Shown piece by piece: positions 43,877 to 52,351 of a DNA stretch of 64,000 bases (positions are counted from its first letter, which is position 1; each line of letters starts with the position of its first letter). The notes under the pieces are model-generated. The model worked only from the letters and a program-made list of their open reading frames with translations. It was not told where the DNA came from and ran no database searches. The stretch is from contig NSIV01000001.1 in assembly GCA_002633085.1 (NCBI GenBank), positions 558,001 to 622,000 of the forward strand, read 5' to 3'. The position numbers and the translations under genes were made by a program. This stretch comes from Curvibacter sp. PD_MW3 (GTDB lineage: Bacteria > Pseudomonadota > Gammaproteobacteria > Burkholderiales > Burkholderiaceae_C).

Positions 43877-45763
43877 TCAGACCACTGCGCTGCCAGTGAC
43901 CCCATCCAGGCCCAGCTCGAACAAGAGCGGCACATCGTCGCTCTGCGACACCCCTTCTGCAATGACCAGCAGGCCCATGGTGTGACCGATGGTGCACAGG
44001 CCGCGCAACAGTGCCTGGGCAGTCTCTTCACGCCCCACATCCTGCACCAGGGTGCGGCTGAGCTTGATGTAATGCAGCCCCAGACCGTGCAGGCGCGCCA
44101 GGTGTCCGACGTGATGGTCGAGGTGCTCGATGCCAATCTTGCACCCCAGCGGACGCAGGCGCTCGCAAAAACAGGCAAAAGCCTGCGGGTGTTCGAAAGC
44201 GATCTCTTCACCCACATCGAACCAGAGCTGAGCCGCCTGCGTTTTACTCTGTTCCATCATGGCGATGATGCGCTGCACCAGGCCTTCGTCGCAGACCGAT
44301 TCGTAGCCAAGATTGATGCAGATGTCATGCCCATGGCGCTCGACCGTAGCCAAGGTCTGCGCCAGGATTTCAAGATCGACCTGACCGACCAGGCCCTGGC
44401 GCCGTGCCCAAGGCAGGAAAGCACCGGCCACCAGTGTTTCACCGCACACGCTGGAGTGAAGCCGCGCCGGCGCCTCGGTGTGCAGGTAGCTGTTGTTGCG
44501 GCCGCGCACCGGATAAAGCGCCAATTGGAATTCGTGCTTGTGCAGTGCCACCTGCAAGATCTGCTCCCACTCGCGTGCCGAGTGCGAAGGCTGCATTCCC
44601 CCTGACACGGGCAGCGTCAGTCTTTCGGCATCAGCAGGTGCCATGCTCTGCTCGCAAGCCGACAGCAACTCGAACAGGTCACTGTGTACTTCGTAGCAAG
44701 TCGCGGCGTAGCTGAGCTGCAACAGGTTGCTGTGCTCAACCTGCAGCAGACTGGCATGGAGTTGCTGCAAGACAGCCGCGCTGTCGCCCTGACCCGGCAG
44801 CAGGATGCCGAACTCCGCCGCACTGAGGCGGCCATAATGCGCTCCCGTGTGGGCTTGCAGCGCCCGGCGCATCTGCTGCGCCATCAACCCGATCAGGCGA
44901 TCGGCCTGCTGACGTCCGATCTCGCGGTTGAGCTCCTCCAGATTGACGATGCGCACCAGCAGCAGCAGGCCTTGCGGATTTGTGCTCTCTCGTTCGATTT
45001 CATCAGTCGCATTACGGCGGAAGACTTCGCCCACCATGAAACCGGTATGCGCGTCGACCTCGTGTTCTGTCTTGAGCTTGTACAAGCGTGTCGCTTCATC
45101 GTCCAGCAGAACTTTGGTTCTGTGCGCCAGCCGGTTCATGGCCTCGATGATGAGACGGAACTCCCGTGTGCGCGGCGGCGGGATTTCAAGGTAGCGACGC
45201 TCGGCCAGTGCCTCGGCCTGCTCCACCACACGTTGCAGCGGCTGAAGCACGCGCCGGATGTAGACCATGCCCAGCGCGCCAACGAGTAGGCCACCTAGCA
45301 GAAACAGTTCGGCCAGTTCCAGCGCCGAGTGCCACAAGGAGTCGTAGGCAAAGGATGGGTCGCTGCGCAGCTGGATGCTGCCCAGTTGCGTCCAGCCACT
45401 CTGGATCACGGCCGTGCCAGGTTCTGACGCGATCGGGAACAGTTGCATGAACCAGGCTGGCACGGCCGGCGGCTGGGTGGCACGCTCACGATGGGCCATG
45501 AGGCGGCCATCAGGCCCCAGGTACTCGATGCGCTGATAGTGGCCGAGGTCGAACTGCGAGCTCAGCAGCAACTCGACCGTGACCGCATCGCTGGCGCTTT
45601 GCGAAAGGGTGAGGGCCAGCGCGGTGGCGGTGTCAAGGTTCTTGACCCGGAGTTCGTTCTCCAGGTAGTGCTGGGCCGAGTGAATGTTGATGATGCCCGC
45701 GCTGAACACGGCGGCGAGAATGATCAGACCGATGACAATCCATAAACGTTTGACCAGTGACAT
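43877..45763 (-). CDS. lapD: LapD-like c-di-GMP receptor with degenerate GGDEF/EAL
   Basis: A 628-residue inner-membrane protein. Two hydrophobic helices (about 7-28 and 150-172) flank a LapD/MoxY-type periplasmic domain, then HAMP (170-225), a GGDEF domain and an EAL domain. The GGDEF motif is replaced by SAAEFG and the EAL site is not recognisable (TEAPARLHSS), so it should bind c-di-GMP without making or degrading it, as in LapD. In Pseudomonas fluorescens LapD holds the protease LapG when c-di-GMP is high. The lapG gene lies 24 bases upstream on the same strand, which supports the call. Confidence 0.88.
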   Translation of the reverse strand: MSLVKRLWIVIGLIILAAVFSAGIINIHSAQHYLENELRVKNLDTATALALTLSQSASDAVTVELLLSSQFDLGHYQRIEYLGPDGRLMAHRERATQPPAVPAWFMQLFPIASEPGTAVIQSGWTQLGSIQLRSDPSFAYDSLWHSALELAELFLLGGLLVGALGMVYIRRVLQPLQRVVEQAEALAERRYLEIPPPRTREFRLIIEAMNRLAHRTKVLLDDEATRLYKLKTEHEVDAHTGFMVGEVFRRNATDEIERESTNPQGLLLLVRIVNLEELNREIGRQQADRLIGLMAQQMRRALQAHTGAHYGRLSAAEFGILLPGQGDSAAVLQQLHASLLQVEHSNLLQLSYAATCYEVHSDLFELLSACEQSMAPADAERLTLPVSGGMQPSHSAREWEQILQVALHKHEFQLALYPVRGRNNSYLHTEAPARLHSSVCGETLVAGAFLPWARRQGLVGQVDLEILAQTLATVERHGHDICINLGYESVCDEGLVQRIIAMMEQSKTQAAQLWFDVGEEIAFEHPQAFACFCERLRPLGCKIGIEHLDHHVGHLARLHGLGLHYIKLSRTLVQDVGREETAQALLRGLCTIGHTMGLLVIAEGVSQSDDVPLLFELGLDGVTGSAVV

Positions 45764-45787
45764 GGTGCAGCTCCCTCAAGTCGAGTT

Positions 45788-46468
45788 CTATAGCGTGTGC
45801 TCCGCCTGCAGGCGCGCCAGCACATCGCGCCAGCGCGAGATGCGAACCGTGGGATCCGAGCTGGACGGGTTGGGTCCACGGAACCACAATTGGGTGGCGT
45901 TGAAGGCATAAACGGGCGTCAAATCCGGCCGTTGTGCAGCCGGTTTGATATCGGGGTCGAAGTTGTCCAGGATCAGCGGCTCGCCGGACGGGGCGGCGTA
46001 GTAGGCCAGGATCATGTGTGCCTCCGGCTCGGCATGCGGGCGTCGCTGCATGCGGACATAGGTCAGGCGCAGCTTGCTTTCGGGCACGCCCGCCAGCACC
46101 AGGCTCACGTATTTGGCAATGGCGAAGTCCTCGCAGTCACCCGCCCCCTTGGCCAGGGTTTCCAACAGCGAGGCCCAGTAGTCGTCTTGTTGCCACAACA
46201 CCGCGTCTTCCGCCCAGCGGATGCGCCGGTTGAAGAAGTTGTTGATGCGTTCGAGCTTGTCCAGCTCATTCGGCGCCTGTGCCGACGGCAGCATGGCGCG
46301 CCACTCGCCCACCAGACGGGCTACCTCCGTGCCATAGCGATTCAGCGCCAGTTGCTGCAGACGATCCAGGTTGGTAGCCGCCATGCCGGCCAGAACGAGC
46401 AGGGACAAGATGCTGACCCAGACCCACTTGAACGCGCATGATCGATACCACCCAAACATGCTGGGCAT
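45788..46468 (-). CDS. lapG: LapG-like periplasmic cysteine protease
   Basis: A 226-residue transglutaminase-like cysteine peptidase with an N-terminal membrane or signal segment (about 13-31). The catalytic triad is C112 (AGDCEDFA), H151 (EAHMILAYY) and D168 (LDNFDPD), spaced as in LapG. LapG cuts the N-terminus of a giant surface adhesin and frees cells from biofilm; LapD controls it. No adhesin or type I secretion gene is in this window, so the target must be elsewhere or the system has another use. It is co-transcribed with lapD. Confidence 0.88.
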   Translation of the reverse strand: MPSMFGWYRSCAFKWVWVSILSLLVLAGMAATNLDRLQQLALNRYGTEVARLVGEWRAMLPSAQAPNELDKLERINNFFNRRIRWAEDAVLWQQDDYWASLLETLAKGAGDCEDFAIAKYVSLVLAGVPESKLRLTYVRMQRRPHAEPEAHMILAYYAAPSGEPLILDNFDPDIKPAAQRPDLTPVYAFNATQLWFRGPNPSSSDPTVRISRWRDVLARLQAEHTL

Positions 46469-46598
46469 CTTACGAGAGTATTCGAGTCACATGGCACGCA
46501 TTTTTTGCTTCAAAGCCGCGTTCACGCCGACAATTGACCTCCAAACACCCGGGAATTCGTTTTATCGAACCGCTATCCGCACCCTATCATCACCAAGC

Positions 46599-47045
46599 AT
46601 GAAAGCCTTCACAACCTCCCTGATGCTGGCCCTGTCGCTGGCCGGCTGCGCCAAAATGAACGATGTCGGCATGCGGCTGATCTCCTCGTCCGCGCCGGCA
46701 CTGGCCGTGGTGAACGAGACGCTGCTGTCCGGCGAGGTGAAGCTCTTCACCGATCGCACCGGCACTGTGGCACTGAGCGCTGGCGGCGGTCTTCAATGCA
46801 TGGGCAATATGCGCTACACCGCCAGCAAGAGCGGTGCGATCAACCTGAAATGCAGTGACAACACCGAGGTCTCCCTGAGCTTCAATGCCTTGAGTGAAAC
46901 CAGCGGCTTCGCCAGCGGACGCGGCGCGCGCGGCCCGGCCAGCCTGACCTTCGGCCTGGAGCCAGCCAACGCCGTGGCCTACCTCACGCTACCACCTGGC
47001 AAACGCATCGTGACGACTGCCGAGGGCGCTTTGCGCCTGCAATGA
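46599..47045 (+). CDS. small lipoprotein of unknown function
   Basis: A 148-residue product with a lipoprotein signal: MKAFTTSLMLALSLAGCAKM has a hydrophobic core and the lipobox LAGC. The mature part has a Cys pair (LQCMGN and INLKCSDN) that could form a disulfide, and a beta-rich, low-charge composition. I do not recognise a family. It is divergent from lapG with about 130 bases between starts and converges with the RNA helicase gene. Its stop codon touches the helicase terminator. Confidence 0.7.
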   Translation: MKAFTTSLMLALSLAGCAKMNDVGMRLISSSAPALAVVNETLLSGEVKLFTDRTGTVALSAGGGLQCMGNMRYTASKSGAINLKCSDNTEVSLSFNALSETSGFASGRGARGPASLTFGLEPANAVAYLTLPPGKRIVTTAEGALRLQ

Positions 47046-47077
47046 AAAAAGCCCGCCGACGCAAGGTCAGGCGGGCT
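47044..47077 (-). terminator. Rho-independent terminator of the RNA helicase
   Basis: AGCCCGCC (47050-47057) pairs with GGCGGGCT (47070-47077), and on the minus strand the stem runs into six T bases. It lies 21 bases beyond the helicase stop (47099) and overlaps the stop codon of the convergent lipoprotein gene. Confidence 0.85.
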
Positions 47078-47098
47078 GCTTGTCAGGTCAGAACCTGA

Positions 47099-48940
47099 TC
47101 AGCGTGCGGGACGCGGGGCGCGTTTCTTGGCAGCGTCACGCGGCACGAAGACCTTGCCGCCGCCATTGCCGGGCTTGGCAAACGCAGGCTTGGCACCGAA
47201 AGCCGGTTTACGGTCACCAAAGTCACCACGCGGAGCGCCACCATCACGGCGGCCATCGCCGGCAAAACGGTCGTTGAAACCGCCTTTGCGCTCGTAGCTG
47301 AAACCTTCGCGACGCTCGCCACCGCGGTCATCGCGCTGGGCAAAACCACCACCGAAACCGCCGGCAGGGGCGCGATCGCCGCCAAAGCCGCCGCGATCAG
47401 CACCACGGTCACCGCCAAAGCCGCCCCGGTTGCCACCGAAGCCGCCCGTGCGGGCACCGCCGCCACCGAACTTGCGGTCGCGCGAGAAGTTGTCGTTGCC
47501 ACCACGGCTGTTGCGGCCACCGAAGCCGGCGTTGGAACGCGACGGCTCGGGCATGCGTTGCTTGGGCTCCATGCCCGGGATCACCTCGGCCTTGAACTTC
47601 TGCTGGCTATAGCCTTCGATGTCAAAGATCTTGCGACGATCGCGGAACTCGGCAAAGGTCACGGCCAGGCCGTCACGGCCGGCGCGACCGGTACGACCGA
47701 TACGGTGGGTGTAGTCCTCGGCCTTCATCGGCAGGCCGAAGTTGAACACGTGGGTGATGGTGGGCACGTCGATGCCGCGCGCTGCCACATCGGTGGCCAC
47801 CAGGATCTGCACCTGGCCTTGGCGCAAGGCCATCAGGCGGCGGTTGCGCAGGCCCTGGCTCAGGGCACCGTGCAGGGCCACGGCGGAGAAGCCGTCCTGC
47901 TGCAGGTCGTTGGCCAGGCCGTCGCACTCTACCTGGGTGCTGGCGAACACGATGGCCTGATCGATACCGGCATCGCGCAGCCAGTGGTCGAGCAGTTGGC
48001 GCTTGTGCTGGGCGTTGTCGGCCCAGAACAGCACCTGCTTGATGTTGGCGTGTTTCTCTTGCGGTGAATCGATCTGCACCTTCTTCACACCCGAGCCGTT
48101 GTCGTGCATCACGCGCATGGCGAGCTGCTGGATGCGTGGCGCAAAGGTGGCGCTGAACATCATGGTCTGGCGGCGCTGTGCCGTCAGCTGGTTGATTTCG
48201 GCCAGGTCGTCGGAGAAACCGAGGTCGAGCATGCGGTCAGCTTCGTCAACGACGAGGAACTGCACCTGGTCGAGCTTGAGTTGCATCGAGCGCTGCAGGT
48301 CCAGCAGGCGGCCGGGCGTGGCCACCACCAGGTTGGCGTTCTGCAGCTTGGCGATCTGGATCTGGTAGGGCATGCCGCCCACCACATTGGCAATGCGCAG
48401 GCCACGGCAGTGCTTGACCAGCTCGATGGCGTCGTGCGCCACCTGCTGCGCCAGCTCGCGCGTCGGGCACAGGATCAGGGCACCCGGGGTGGCGGCCTTG
48501 AAATGGCGCGGGTTGGTCGGGTCCTGGCGCTTGGGGCGCTTCGGTGCCGGTTCACCCTTGGCAGCAGCTTCGGCACAGGCGTTCTCGAAATCGGTACGCT
48601 CTTTTTCAGCAGCCTGGGCCTGTTGCTGGATCAGGGTGTGCAGCACGGGCAGCAGGAAGGCGGCGGTCTTGCCACTGCCGGTCTGGCTGGAGACCATCAG
48701 GTCGATGAAGCGGCGAGCTTCGTTGCCTTGGGCTTCAGCCGGCAGGGCCAGCGGAATGACTTCGGATTGGACCTGGGTCGGCTGGGTATAGCCGAGGTCG
48801 GCCACGGCCTGGATCAGTTCGGGTGCCAGGCCCAGTTGCACGAAACCGTTGGGCACGGCTTCAACAGCCACGCTGGTTTCAGCGGAAATAATGGATTCGA
48901 CAGGCGAAAGGTCGCCCGTCACTTCAAAAGTGTCGGTCAT
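47099..48940 (-). CDS. DEAD-box RNA helicase with RGG-like tail
   Basis: A 613-residue DEAD-box protein. Motifs: Q-motif TQPTQVQSEVIPLAL, Walker A SSQTGSGKTAAF near 85, PTRELA, DEAD, SAT and HRIGRTGRAGR. It has an insertion of about 50 charged residues after motif I (EKERTDFENACAEA) and a C-terminal tail of about 150 residues dominated by GGFGG, GDRG and RGG repeats, which would bind RNA loosely. It probably acts in ribosome assembly or cold adaptation, like RhlE or CsdA. The ATG at 48940 is preferred over an upstream in-frame Met. A 250-base leader lies upstream. Confidence 0.92.
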   Translation of the reverse strand: MTDTFEVTGDLSPVESIISAETSVAVEAVPNGFVQLGLAPELIQAVADLGYTQPTQVQSEVIPLALPAEAQGNEARRFIDLMVSSQTGSGKTAAFLLPVLHTLIQQQAQAAEKERTDFENACAEAAAKGEPAPKRPKRQDPTNPRHFKAATPGALILCPTRELAQQVAHDAIELVKHCRGLRIANVVGGMPYQIQIAKLQNANLVVATPGRLLDLQRSMQLKLDQVQFLVVDEADRMLDLGFSDDLAEINQLTAQRRQTMMFSATFAPRIQQLAMRVMHDNGSGVKKVQIDSPQEKHANIKQVLFWADNAQHKRQLLDHWLRDAGIDQAIVFASTQVECDGLANDLQQDGFSAVALHGALSQGLRNRRLMALRQGQVQILVATDVAARGIDVPTITHVFNFGLPMKAEDYTHRIGRTGRAGRDGLAVTFAEFRDRRKIFDIEGYSQQKFKAEVIPGMEPKQRMPEPSRSNAGFGGRNSRGGNDNFSRDRKFGGGGARTGGFGGNRGGFGGDRGADRGGFGGDRAPAGGFGGGFAQRDDRGGERREGFSYERKGGFNDRFAGDGRRDGGAPRGDFGDRKPAFGAKPAFAKPGNGGGKVFVPRDAAKKRAPRPAR

Positions 48941-48961
48941 GGATTTACTCACACGCGAGCA

Positions 48962-48976
48962 CCGCAGGGACTGCGG
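48962..48976 (-). promoter_or_regulatory. hairpin in the helicase leader
   Basis: CCGCAG-GGA-CTGCGG, a perfect 6-bp stem with a 3-base loop, 22 bases upstream of the helicase start. A second inverted repeat ATGGTT/AACCAT (48988-49009) with a T-rich loop follows. A -10-like CATAAT (minus strand) sits at 49129-49134, which would give a leader of about 185 bases. The hairpins may control translation or RNA decay. Confidence 0.4.
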
Positions 48977-49191
48977 TGGCTCCGTCAATGGTTAAAAAAC
49001 ATCAACCATCAAACGGAACCTGCGCTGGCCTGAGGCCTGCACCGGGGACTCATCTCAGCCGCGTGGCCAGGAGTCCGGTGTGTGAAGGGAGATGCACAAA
49101 ATGCACTGCAATTGCAGCGCAGCCTTGAATTATGGCACAGATTCGGGTTTTCACCTAGAAATCTATGTCTGCGAAGCGGGAGGCCCCGCTT

Positions 49192-49761
49192 TCAGGCCAG
49201 TTTGAGGAAGTGCTCTCGGTAGTGCTGCAACTCGTCGATGGACTCGTGCACGTCGGCCAGCGCGGTGTGCTTTTGCTGCTTCTTGAAGCTGCTGTAGACC
49301 TCGGGCCGCCAGCGCCGGGCCAGTTCCTTGAAGGTGCTGACGTCGACATTGCGGTAGTGGAAGAAGGCTTCCAGCTTGGGCATGTACTTCACCAGAAAGC
49401 GCCGGTCCTGACCAATGCTGTTGCCGCACATGGGCGACTTGCCCTTGGGCACGTACTTGGACAGGAAGGCCGTCAACTCCGCCTCGGCTTCGGCCTCGCT
49501 CACGGTGGATGCCTTCACCTTGTCGATCAGGCCGCTGCGGCCATGCGTGCCCTTGTTCCAGGCGTCCATCTTGTTCAACACCTCGTCGCTCTGGTGGATC
49601 ACCAGCACCGGCCCTTCGATGCGTGGCTCCAGATTCGGGCCGGTGACAACGACGGCAATTTCAATCAGCCGCTCCTGCTCGGGGTCCAGCCCGGTCATTT
49701 CGCAGTCGAGCCAGACCAGGTTGAGGTCGGATTTCGGAAGTGGGGTGTTCGTGTCAGCCAT
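49192..49761 (-). CDS. orn: oligoribonuclease
   Basis: A 189-residue DEDD-family 3'-5' exonuclease. [15 protein letters not shown] holds D19 and E21, and the later acidic and His residues lie in [11 protein letters not shown] and [14 protein letters not shown]. Orn finishes mRNA decay by degrading RNA dinucleotides, including pGpG made by c-di-GMP phosphodiesterases, which links it to the several c-di-GMP proteins of this window. The ATG at 49761 fits the family start. It is divergent from the M48 protease gene with only 37 bases between the starts. Confidence 0.95.
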   Translation of the reverse strand: MADTNTPLPKSDLNLVWLDCEMTGLDPEQERLIEIAVVVTGPNLEPRIEGPVLVIHQSDEVLNKMDAWNKGTHGRSGLIDKVKASTVSEAEAEAELTAFLSKYVPKGKSPMCGNSIGQDRRFLVKYMPKLEAFFHYRNVDVSTFKELARRWRPEVYSSFKKQQKHTALADVHESIDELQHYREHFLKLA

Positions 49762-49798
49762 GGGCCCGATTGTCGCCGATGGCCTACACTCGCCTCCC

Positions 49799-51067
49799 AT
49801 GTCATCAACGCTTTCCCCTTCCCTGGCCCTGACACTGGCTTTCGCCGTGGCCCTGCTGCTGGGTCTCGTTCTGAAATACTGGTTGGCCACACGCCAGATC
49901 CGCCACGTGGCAGGCCATCGCGGCGCTGTGCCGATGGCCTTTGCCGACACCATCACACTGGCCGCGCATCAGAAGGCCGCCGACTACACCCTGGCCAAGA
50001 CACGCTTCGGCCTGCTGGAAACCGCCGTCGGCGCCGCTGTGCTGTTGGGCTGGACGCTGTTTGGCGGCTTGCATCTTCTGAACCAGGCGCTCATGCAATG
50101 GCTGGGCAGCGGCATGCTGCAGCAACTGGCACTGATCGCCGGCTTTGTGCTGATCGGCAGCCTGATCGAGTTGCCACTCTCGCTGTACCAGACTTTCGTC
50201 ATCGAGCAGCGTTTCGGCTTCAACAAGATGAACTTCAAGCTCTGGCTGGTCGATCTTGCCAAGTCCACGGTGCTCGGCGCGCTGATCGGGTTGCCGATTG
50301 CCGCGCTCATCCTCTGGGTCATGGGTGCCACCGGTCCGATCTGGTGGCTGTGGGCCTGGTGCGTGTGGATAGGTTTCAACTTGCTGTTGCTGTTGATCTA
50401 CCCGACCTTCATCGCCCCGCTGTTCAACAAGTTCCAGCCACTGGAAGACGAGGGCCTGAAGGCGCGCGTGACGGCATTGATGCAGCGCTGCGGCTTTGCC
50501 GCCAAGGGCCTGTTCGTGATGGACGGCAGCCGGCGCAGCGCGCATGCCAATGCCTATTTCACCGGCTTCGGCGCCGCCAAGCGCGTGGTGTTCTTCGACA
50601 CGCTGCTGAGCAAACTCAGCCCGGGCGAAGTGGACGCCGTGCTGGCACATGAGCTGGGGCACTTCAAACACAAACACATCCTCAAGCGTATCGTCAGCCT
50701 GTTCGCCCTGAGTCTGGCCGGCTTCGCCCTGCTGGGCTGGCTCGCCACCCAAGGCTGGTTCTACACTGGCCTGGGCGTCAACCCGAACCTGAATGCGGCC
50801 AACGACGCGCTGGCGCTGCTGCTGTTCGTTCTGGTGTCGCCGGTGTTCAGCTTCTTCATCGCGCCGCTGCTGGCCCTGTTCTCGCGCAAGCATGAGTTCG
50901 AGGCCGACGCCTATGCCGCCCAGCAGACCAATGGCGCGGACCTGGGGCACGCCCTGCTCAAGCTGTACGAGGACAATGCCTCCACGCTGACGCCGGACCC
51001 GCTGTACGTGGCCTTCTATTACTCGCATCCGCCCGCCTCTGAACGGCTGGCACGGCTGGCGGCATGA
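49799..51067 (+). CDS. M48 family (Ste24-like) membrane metalloprotease
   Basis: A 422-residue integral membrane protease. About seven hydrophobic segments are seen. The zinc motif [10 protein letters not shown] lies near residue 282, and the third ligand is the Glu in [11 protein letters not shown]. Proteins of this design are homologues of the CAAX prenyl protease Ste24; in bacteria their substrates are mostly unknown and may be membrane proteins. Its stop is followed at once by the pterin dehydratase gene, whose earliest possible start overlaps it. Confidence 0.9.
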   Translation: MSSTLSPSLALTLAFAVALLLGLVLKYWLATRQIRHVAGHRGAVPMAFADTITLAAHQKAADYTLAKTRFGLLETAVGAAVLLGWTLFGGLHLLNQALMQWLGSGMLQQLALIAGFVLIGSLIELPLSLYQTFVIEQRFGFNKMNFKLWLVDLAKSTVLGALIGLPIAALILWVMGATGPIWWLWAWCVWIGFNLLLLLIYPTFIAPLFNKFQPLEDEGLKARVTALMQRCGFAAKGLFVMDGSRRSAHANAYFTGFGAAKRVVFFDTLLSKLSPGEVDAVLAHELGHFKHKHILKRIVSLFALSLAGFALLGWLATQGWFYTGLGVNPNLNAANDALALLLFVLVSPVFSFFIAPLLALFSRKHEFEADAYAAQQTNGADLGHALLKLYEDNASTLTPDPLYVAFYYSHPPASERLARLAA

Positions 51068-51078
51068 ACGGAGATTTG

Positions 51079-51399
51079 ATGACAAATCAGGCTCAAGCCC
51101 TTGCCAAACGTGCGCTTAAAGCTACGGAAATCGTAGCAAACCTGGCGCAGCTGGAAGGCTGGCGGCTCAGCGGCGACGGTGCAGAGCTGGCGATCGAAAA
51201 ACACTTTCCTTTCACCCACTTCGAGGCCGCCATGGCCTTTGCCAATGCCGTGGCCTTCATCGCGCAGCGGCAGAATCACCACCCCGAGCTGTCGGTGGCC
51301 TACCGCCACTGCACGGTGCGCTGGCGCAGCCATGACGCCGGCGGCATCACGCGCGCCGACTTCGATTGCGCGGCACTGGTTGACGCACTGCTGAGGTGA
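51079..51399 (+). CDS. phhB: 4a-hydroxytetrahydrobiopterin (pterin carbinolamine) dehydratase
   Basis: A protein of about 106 residues of the PCD/DCoH family. The signature region HHPELSVAYRHCTVRWRSHD carries the active-site His pair and the GGIT that follows is conserved. It regenerates the pterin cofactor after phenylalanine hydroxylation and may also act in other pterin pathways. The ATG at 51079 is favoured by GGAG five bases upstream; an earlier ATG at 51064 overlaps the protease stop. A 17-bp dispersed element covers residues around KATEIVANL near the N-terminus. No phhA gene is nearby. Confidence 0.88.
   Translation: MTNQAQALAKRALKATEIVANLAQLEGWRLSGDGAELAIEKHFPFTHFEAAMAFANAVAFIAQRQNHHPELSVAYRHCTVRWRSHDAGGITRADFDCAALVDALLR
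51121..51137 (+). repeat. 17-bp GCTAC..AGC palindrome, copy 5 (in phhB)
   Basis: GCTACGGAAATCGTAGC, a perfect inverted repeat of GCTACG around a short centre, inside the 5' part of phhB. It is the most divergent copy in sequence, but both arms have changed together so pairing is preserved. Confidence 0.55.
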
Positions 51400-51403
51400 G
51401 GCC

Positions 51404-52333
51404 TTGATCAAACCGGTGGAACTCGACAACGGCCTGGTGGTGGCCACCCATGGCCGCCATGTGGTGGTGGAAACCCCGGAAGGCCGGCGTCTGATCTGCC
51501 ACCCGCGCGGCAAAAAAAGCCAGGCGGTGGTGGGCGACCGCGTGCTGTGGCTGGCCACCGGCGACGAGGGCACGATCGAAAAAATCGTGGAACGGCGCAA
51601 CCTGTTCTACCGGCAGGACGAGATCCGCACCAAGAGCTTTGCCGCCAATCTGGACCAGGTGCTGATCCTGATTGCGGCCGAGCCGGAGTTCTCCGAAAGC
51701 CAGCTGGCGCGCGCCCTGATCGCCGCCGAAGCCGAACGCATCACACCCATCATTGCCCTCAACAAGAGCGACCTGGCCGAGCCGTTTGCCCGCACCTGGG
51801 CCCGGCTGGAGCCGTACCGGCGCATGGGCTACACCGTGTTGTCGCTCGCACTCAAGCCCAAGGCAGAAGGGCTGGTGCCGGAACTCGACACGCTGCGTGC
51901 GCAACTCCAAGCCAAGACCACGCTGGTGCTCGGCCCCTCCGGGGCCGGGAAAAGCACCTTGATCAACCAGCTGGTGCCGGGTGCGCAGGTGCTCACCGGG
52001 GAGATTTCGACCGCGCTGAATTCGGGCAAGCACACCACCACCAGCACCAACTGGTACTGGGTCGACGCAGCGCGCAGCACCGCGTTGATCGACTCACCGG
52101 GGTTCCAGGAATTCGGCCTGCAACACATCGACCCCATGCACCTGGCCGGCCTGATGCCGGACCTGAAGATCTGGGTGAAAGACTGCAAGTTCTACAACTG
52201 CACCCATCTGCATGAGCCTGGCTGCGGCGTGATGTCTGCACTCAAATCGGAATCCGACCCGCCATCCATCAGCGCAACGCGCTATAGAATTTATAGCGAA
52301 CTGTTCGCCGAACTGTCGCAGCGGCGCTATTGA
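51404..52333 (+). CDS. rsgA: ribosome small subunit-dependent GTPase A
   Basis: A 309-residue circularly permuted GTPase. An OB-fold domain (about 1-70) is followed by G4 (ALNKSDLAE), G1 (LGPSGAGKSTLINQ near residue 176), the switch region TSTNW-like TTTSTNWYW and G3 (DSPGFQEFG), and a zinc-knuckle CKFYNCTHLHEPGC near 263. It helps mature the 30S subunit. The start is TTG at 51404 with GAGG upstream, five bases after the phhB stop; no good ATG is near. A dispersed element lies in the last part of the gene (52281-52297). Confidence 0.93.
   Translation: MIKPVELDNGLVVATHGRHVVVETPEGRRLICHPRGKKSQAVVGDRVLWLATGDEGTIEKIVERRNLFYRQDEIRTKSFAANLDQVLILIAAEPEFSESQLARALIAAEAERITPIIALNKSDLAEPFARTWARLEPYRRMGYTVLSLALKPKAEGLVPELDTLRAQLQAKTTLVLGPSGAGKSTLINQLVPGAQVLTGEISTALNSGKHTTTSTNWYWVDAARSTALIDSPGFQEFGLQHIDPMHLAGLMPDLKIWVKDCKFYNCTHLHEPGCGVMSALKSESDPPSISATRYRIYSELFAELSQRRY
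52281..52297 (+). repeat. 17-bp GCTATA..AGC palindrome, copy 6 (in rsgA)
   Basis: GCTATAGAATTTATAGC, an almost perfect palindrome near the 3' end of rsgA, coding for residues in ATRYRIYSELF. It lies 1.1 kb from copy 5. Confidence 0.6.
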
Positions 52334-52351
52334 GGCAGGCGCCGGGGGCCG

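Noticed and set aside
45785-45800. GCTATAGAAC at the lapG stop as an element copy
   Set aside because: The right arm is absent within 17 bases, so it was not counted.
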